From positions 1-25,346 of the forward strand of contig JAFQDR010000259.1 of assembly GCA_017415945.1 (NCBI GenBank): a stretch of DNA of 25,346 nt, in the 5' to 3' direction. Under the pieces are notes generated by a model. It saw only the letters and a list, made by a program, of their open reading frames with translations. It was not told where the DNA came from and did not search any database. The stretch comes from Oscillospiraceae bacterium. GTDB taxonomy: Bacteria; Bacillota_A; Clostridia; Oscillospirales; Oscillospiraceae. Numbering within the stretch: the stretch's first letter is position 1; each line of letters begins with the position of its first letter. Of the stretch, positions 22,503-25,346 are shown one piece after another. The translations under genes and the position numbers were made by a program.

Positions 22503-24446
22503 TTATTGTGTGATTGTACTCTTTAATACTGCCTTGGTCATAACTGTACCATTTTCTGCTAATACATGATAATGTTTTTTTAACAGCTGTTTTTCATTGT
22601 CTTTACGGATACATTTGTCCCATCCGGAACAAATCCATGGTCCAACCTTATTTACATCTAAAGTAAGAATAAGCTGAACTAGATCGTGTTCTAGTGAGTC
22701 ATGATGTTCAACGAGTGAAATTAATCCATCGATTCCTCTAGGTTTATCGGTTAGAGACCCTGCTTGCTGAACTTTATGAGCAAGAACATCAAACACGTAT
22801 TTTGCATCCCTTGCATTTAGCTTCTTTACGTCCTGTACTACGCTTGCGACAGCCATTGAGCTACCCATCAATTTGCTGATTAGTTGCCGAACACTTTCAT
22901 CCTGAGTTTGTGCGAAGAAATAATCTTCTGAACCTTTGCAAGCGATGAAATACGGACGTAAATCTACATTCCCTAATTGCGGCTCGCTAAGTGCCCATGA
23001 GCAAAAATCTTTCTTGTTTTCCCAATCTGAGATATATGTGTCATTCTTTTTTTCTGGAGCAATAGCTGCTCCTCTATCAACAGTTAATGCTACAGCTTTT
23101 TTGGGGGAGGCGCTTTCTAACTTTTTCTCTGAGAGTCCTATATTCTTCTCAAATTCAGCTAATTGTTCACATTTTCCTTCTGCGTCCAGTAAAGTAGCTA
23201 TGGTTTTGTACTCTCCGGGATGGAACTGCTCGGCAAGCATCATTTTCGCCATGATTGGCAGTTGAATAAATTCGCCAAATCCTCTTGCTTCTGCAATATC
23301 TCGTCTTAGCAACAACATATTAATAAACCGCTTTATTTTGCGAGGATTTCCTTGTGTGTTTTTTGAAAGAATGTCTGCGATTTGGTTTGCTACGGAAAAT
23401 GCTTCGGACGCTTGGGGGTATTTGTCGCCAAGAGCTGTGCGAATCTCATTGATTGTAAAGCCGCTATTTTCCCAGGGCTTTTTCATTTTAGAAATGGCGA
23501 TATTAAGAATTGTCTGGAAGTTTTCATCAGATTCATCTAATACAGAACCAATCATCAGCATTACCGTATACATTTCTGATTCAATCTTACCGAGGACAGG
23601 TATTCTAAAAGGTACTTGAATTAGTTTCTCTAAATATCGCTTAGAGTATTGATATCCATTTGCTTGATTGTTCTCTGACGGATAGTCTGGGAAATGGCAT
23701 CTTACAGCATATTCAATCATTGTTTCATCTGCTGCAATGACAAAAGCCGTGGATTTTGAAAACAGAAAGAGTCTCACAGCCTCTAGAGTTTCAATTGTTA
23801 CTTGAGGAAGACATCTGTCTAAATCATCAATTAGGATAATGAGTTTTTTTATGTTTGTTTCTTTCAACAATTCGTCGAATGACTCTTGGAATTCGTGAAA
23901 CTCTTTTGAAAGTGAGATGTCTTCAAATACTTTTGCATCACCAAGATAATTTCCAACTGTGTCAATTGCACTTTGGATTTTATCACTATCTTTTGCATTG
24001 CTTTTTAACTTATCAAATAAACCAGTTAACAAATCAATGGGAGGCACTCCAGTTGTTGCAGAAAAAGCAACACTTCCAACTGTTTTTGCAACACTTATCC
24101 AGTTGATGTTTTTCCAAAGTTTTTTTGCAACATTTTTAGCGGTTTCACTCATCTTTCGATGTCTTGTGATTTCAGATAGTATTGCACTCATCAATGCCAG
24201 TTTTGAGTCTTCAAAACCTTGGTGTTTCCACCCGTTGAAACGAATGCATACTATCTCATCTTCGTCTTTAGATGGAAATTGGTCTTCAATCATAGCGAGA
24301 ATACTAGATTTGCCTGCACCCCAATCACCATGTACCCCAATAGATATCGGATGGTTTATACTTTCATTGATTAGCTTTACAATTGTATCCGCAATTGCGC
24401 GGTTGTTTAGCATATCAACTCGAGTTTCATTATCAGTTAAAATCAT
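22503..24446 (-). CDS. qatA: QatA, KAP-family P-loop ATPase of the Qat defence system
   Basis: A 647-residue NTPase of the KAP (STAND-related) class. Walker A is GDWGAGKSS at 40-48, followed by the KAP-typical IRFNGWKHQG (68-77); Walker B is LIILIDDLDRC at 202-212, followed by FVIAADETMIEYAV sensor region (235-248). A weakly hydrophobic stretch lies at about 117-140, the position where KAP ATPases often carry an inserted membrane segment. The C-terminal half (about 400-647) is divergent. KAP NTPases in defence act as ATP-driven sensors or effectors at the membrane. ATG 24444-24446 follows AGGAGG by 8 bases. It is the first gene of the operon, downstream of a leader terminator. Confidence 0.92.
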   Translation of the reverse strand: MILTDNETRVDMLNNRAIADTIVKLINESINHPISIGVHGDWGAGKSSILAMIEDQFPSKDEDEIVCIRFNGWKHQGFEDSKLALMSAILSEITRHRKMSETAKNVAKKLWKNINWISVAKTVGSVAFSATTGVPPIDLLTGLFDKLKSNAKDSDKIQSAIDTVGNYLGDAKVFEDISLSKEFHEFQESFDELLKETNIKKLIILIDDLDRCLPQVTIETLEAVRLFLFSKSTAFVIAADETMIEYAVRCHFPDYPSENNQANGYQYSKRYLEKLIQVPFRIPVLGKIESEMYTVMLMIGSVLDESDENFQTILNIAISKMKKPWENSGFTINEIRTALGDKYPQASEAFSVANQIADILSKNTQGNPRKIKRFINMLLLRRDIAEARGFGEFIQLPIMAKMMLAEQFHPGEYKTIATLLDAEGKCEQLAEFEKNIGLSEKKLESASPKKAVALTVDRGAAIAPEKKNDTYISDWENKKDFCSWALSEPQLGNVDLRPYFIACKGSEDYFFAQTQDESVRQLISKLMGSSMAVASVVQDVKKLNARDAKYVFDVLAHKVQQAGSLTDKPRGIDGLISLVEHHDSLEHDLVQLILTLDVNKVGPWICSGWDKCIRKDNEKQLLKKHYHVLAENGTVMTKAVLKSTITQ

Positions 24447-24473
24447 TTAAATATCCTCCTATCAGGATTAACT

Positions 24474-24532
24474 AAAAAACCGCACAGCAAAGCTGTACGG
24501 TAAGTTTCGCTTTGGTAGATTTTCCTACCGTA
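24474..24532 (-). promoter_or_regulatory. Leader RNA with terminator and possible anti-terminator upstream of qatA
   Basis: On the minus strand the leader begins near the predicted transcription start with TACGGTA (plus 24526-24532), then GGTAG/CTACC (arm at plus 24514-24518), then a 10-bp terminator stem, ACCGTACAGC (plus 24492-24501) pairing with GCTGTGCGGT (plus 24479-24488, one G-U pair) around a TTT loop, then six T (24474-24479). The 5' TACGGTA is also complementary to TACCGTA in the left arm of the terminator, so two exclusive folds exist. No minus-strand gene lies upstream for this terminator to serve. Confidence 0.65.
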
Positions 24533-24537
24533 TATCT

Positions 24538-24566
24538 ATTATAGTGGTAAATTATATGAATTGCAA
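24538..24566 (-). promoter_or_regulatory. Promoter of the qatABCD operon
   Basis: On minus, -35 TTGCAA (plus 24561-24566), exact 17-bp spacer, perfect -10 TATAAT (plus 24538-24543). Start is expected near plus 24531, about 85 bases before the qatA ATG. Confidence 0.82.
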
Positions 24567-24584
24567 TATACCTCTTGTATTGCA
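24562..24584. promoter_or_regulatory. Inverted repeat overlapping the qat -35, candidate operator
   Basis: TGCAATA (24562-24568) and TATTGCA (24578-24584) form a 7-bp inverted repeat with 9-base spacer that covers the -35 of the qat promoter. A repressor site is inferred from position and symmetry only. Confidence 0.4.
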
Positions 24585-24610
24585 TCATTATCACAACTTG
24601 TTCGTTGTTC

Positions 24611-24634
24611 GAATACATTAGTCCCAATGTATTC
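24611..24634. promoter_or_regulatory. Perfect 9-bp palindrome between the qat operon and the ICE genes
   Basis: GAATACATT (24611-24619) and AATGTATTC (24626-24634) with a 6-base spacer, followed by TTTT on plus. AT-rich arms make it a weak terminator; it could be an operator for the plus-strand ICE genes. Confidence 0.4.
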
Positions 24635-24700
24635 TTTTACACTGGTATCATTGTTTTAAGATAGATTATGCAATAAAGTATTACAAAAGGAGTGAGCAAC

Positions 24701-24871
24701 ATGAAAACCAAGAAATACCGTCTGTATCTGGATGAGTACGAAGTCAATATCATCCTTAAAAGTCTCCTCCAGCTGCGAAATGAAGTCATTGCAAACGGAG
24801 GGTATGGAGACAGTGTCAACGAACTTATTGAAAAGGTGGCCTATGCGCCGCGAGCAAAATTTAAATTCTGA
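24701..24871 (+). CDS. 56-aa ICE-associated small protein
   Basis: A 56-residue frame (MKTKKYRLYLDEYEVN... ending APRAKFKF) preceded by a strong AAAGGAG site at 24685-24691 with 9-base spacing. It reads as one beta strand and two helices (YRLYLDEYEVNIILKSLLQLRNEVI, then SVNELIEKVAYA). I recall proteins with the same 'YRLYL...E...I..SL..L...LI..G.Y.D.V.E.I.KV..A' pattern upstream of parA in Firmicutes conjugative elements (Tn1549-like and relatives); none has a known function to my knowledge. The frame has no overlap with other genes and is followed at once by a strong terminator, so it forms its own short transcript or an attenuated leader unit for parA. Confidence 0.78.
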   Translation: MKTKKYRLYLDEYEVNIILKSLLQLRNEVIANGGYGDSVNELIEKVAYAPRAKFKF

Positions 24872-24877
24872 GAAATT

Positions 24878-24914
24878 AAGCCATTCACTTTGAACATGAA
24901 GTGAATGGCTTTTT
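24878..24914 (+). terminator. Rho-independent terminator between the small ICE gene and parA
   Basis: A perfect 13-bp stem (24878-24890 with 24899-24911), 8-nt loop and TTTTT to 24914. Confidence 0.92.
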
Positions 24915-24973
24915 CTATATCATCACGGCCGTCACATTTGTGGCGGCTTAATTCATTTAAGGAGGTAAACAAT

Positions 24974-25346
24974 ATGTCAAAACCAATTGTCATTGCCGTT
25001 GCGAACGAGAAGGGCGGGGTGGGAAAAAGTACCTCGGTTTTGAACCTTGGTGCAGGGCTTGCGATGCACGGCAGGAAGGTGCTGCTTGTGGATGTTGATC
25101 CGCAGGGCGACTTAACGAAGATGCTGGGGCAACGGAAACCCATGGAGCTGTTGAACACATTGGCAAATGTTATGAAGGATGTTGTTAACGACACGCTCCG
25201 CGGGGATCATCCGGAAATCTTGCAGCATCATGAGGGATTCGATTTCGTTCCTGCGAATCGAAACCTATCTGCGGTAGAAGTTGGCCTGGTCATCGAATTT
25301 AGTCGCGAGACGGTGCTACGGCGGTATCTCAATGAAGTCAAACACG
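24974..25346 (+). CDS. parA: ParA-family partition ATPase of a conjugative element (N-terminal part)
   Basis: The first 124 residues of a ParA/Soj-type ATPase; the gene runs out of the window. The deviant Walker A motif is EKGGVGKSTS (12-21) with the signature lysine K13 and catalytic K18; Walker A' is VLLVDVDPQGDLT (36-48); FDFVPANRNLSAVEVGL follows. ParA proteins segregate or stabilise replicons, and ICEs use them for maintenance of the excised circle. GGAGG at 24961-24965 with 8-base spacing supports ATG 24974. GC content and codon use here are higher than in the qat genes. A ParB and replication or mobilisation genes would be expected downstream. Confidence 0.93.
   Translation, partial: MSKPIVIAVANEKGGVGKSTSVLNLGAGLAMHGRKVLLVDVDPQGDLTKMLGQRKPMELLNTLANVMKDVVNDTLRGDHPEILQHHEGFDFVPANRNLSAVEVGLVIEFSRETVLRRYLNEVKH

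Larger units (their letters stand above)
19225..25346. mobile_element. Probable end of an integrative conjugative element carrying a qatABCD defence cargo
   Basis: Evidence for an island: abrupt shift to AT-rich DNA after 19225, a severed core gene at the edge, a complete defence operon, and then an ICE-type 56-aa gene and parA at the right. The boundary at 19225 is approximate. No integrase, relaxase or attachment repeat is visible because the element continues beyond the window; the DNA from about 24970 is less AT-rich than the qat genes, so the qat operon may itself be a separate acquisition inside the element. Confidence 0.55.

Noticed and set aside
19224..24446. CRISPR array or additional defence genes in the island
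   Set aside because: No regularly spaced repeats are present, and all space from 19594 to 24446 is filled by the four qat genes.
22936..24450. Plus-strand frames opposite qatA
   Set aside because: Hydrophobic-looking translations are shadows of the KAP ATPase gene, which has Walker A and B motifs and a strong ribosome binding site.

Overview
The window looks like a chromosomal segment of an anaerobic, low-to-mid GC Gram-positive bacterium, most likely a gut Clostridia member of the Oscillospiraceae type. This is inferred from strong AGGAGG-type ribosome binding sites, canonical TTGACA/TATAAT promoters, an [FeFe]-hydrogenase operon, a GH13 branching enzyme with very biased codon use, a PssA/DUF368 lipid pair and a Firmicutes-type conjugative-element ParA. 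Species cannot be fixed by eye.

Layout. 1-2530: the 3' end of a probable UPF0597/serine-dehydratase-like gene, a TetR regulator with a membrane methyltransferase, and a ferritin-like/VIT1-CCC1 metal transporter. 2589-5172: a glycogen branching enzyme carrying a long Lys/Ala/Glu-rich tail. 5184-7310 (minus strand): DUF368 polyprenyl-phosphate translocase-like gene with pssA, and a small lipoprotein. 7389-7682: tRNA-Leu(UAG) with its promoter, leader hairpin and terminator. 7731-10437: an alpha/beta-hydrolase-like gene, an S24-type self-cleaving repressor translationally coupled to a metallophosphoesterase, and a divergent 85-aa gene. 10509-13972: a two-gene [FeFe]-hydrogenase operon (hydB-hydA) lacking a NuoE-like subunit, in which HydB has lost its FMN/NADH signature motifs. 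13973-15620: zinc-ribbon protein, HAD phosphatase and Nudix hydrolase. 15678-19132: a COG2509-type FAD dehydrogenase in an apparent operon with xpt and pbuX (xanthine salvage).

From about 19225 the composition changes to AT-rich, just after the severed 3' end of a core-like gene. This begins an island with a complete minus-strand qatABCD anti-phage operon (KAP ATPase QatA, QatB, QueC-like QatC, TatD-like QatD). The operon has a strong promoter and a short leader folding as a terminator/anti-terminator. Next to it, on the plus strand, are a 56-aa ICE-associated small protein and the start of parA, so the qat operon appears to be cargo at one end of an integrative conjugative element that continues beyond the window.

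The most noteworthy points are: the qat island with its putative attenuator; the TTG start that gives QatB an N-terminal Met-Gly-Thr-Ser; the degenerate HydB with no HydC; the histone-H1-like tail on the branching enzyme; and the repressor/phosphoesterase operon with repeated GTGCAA half-sites in its divergent promoter region.
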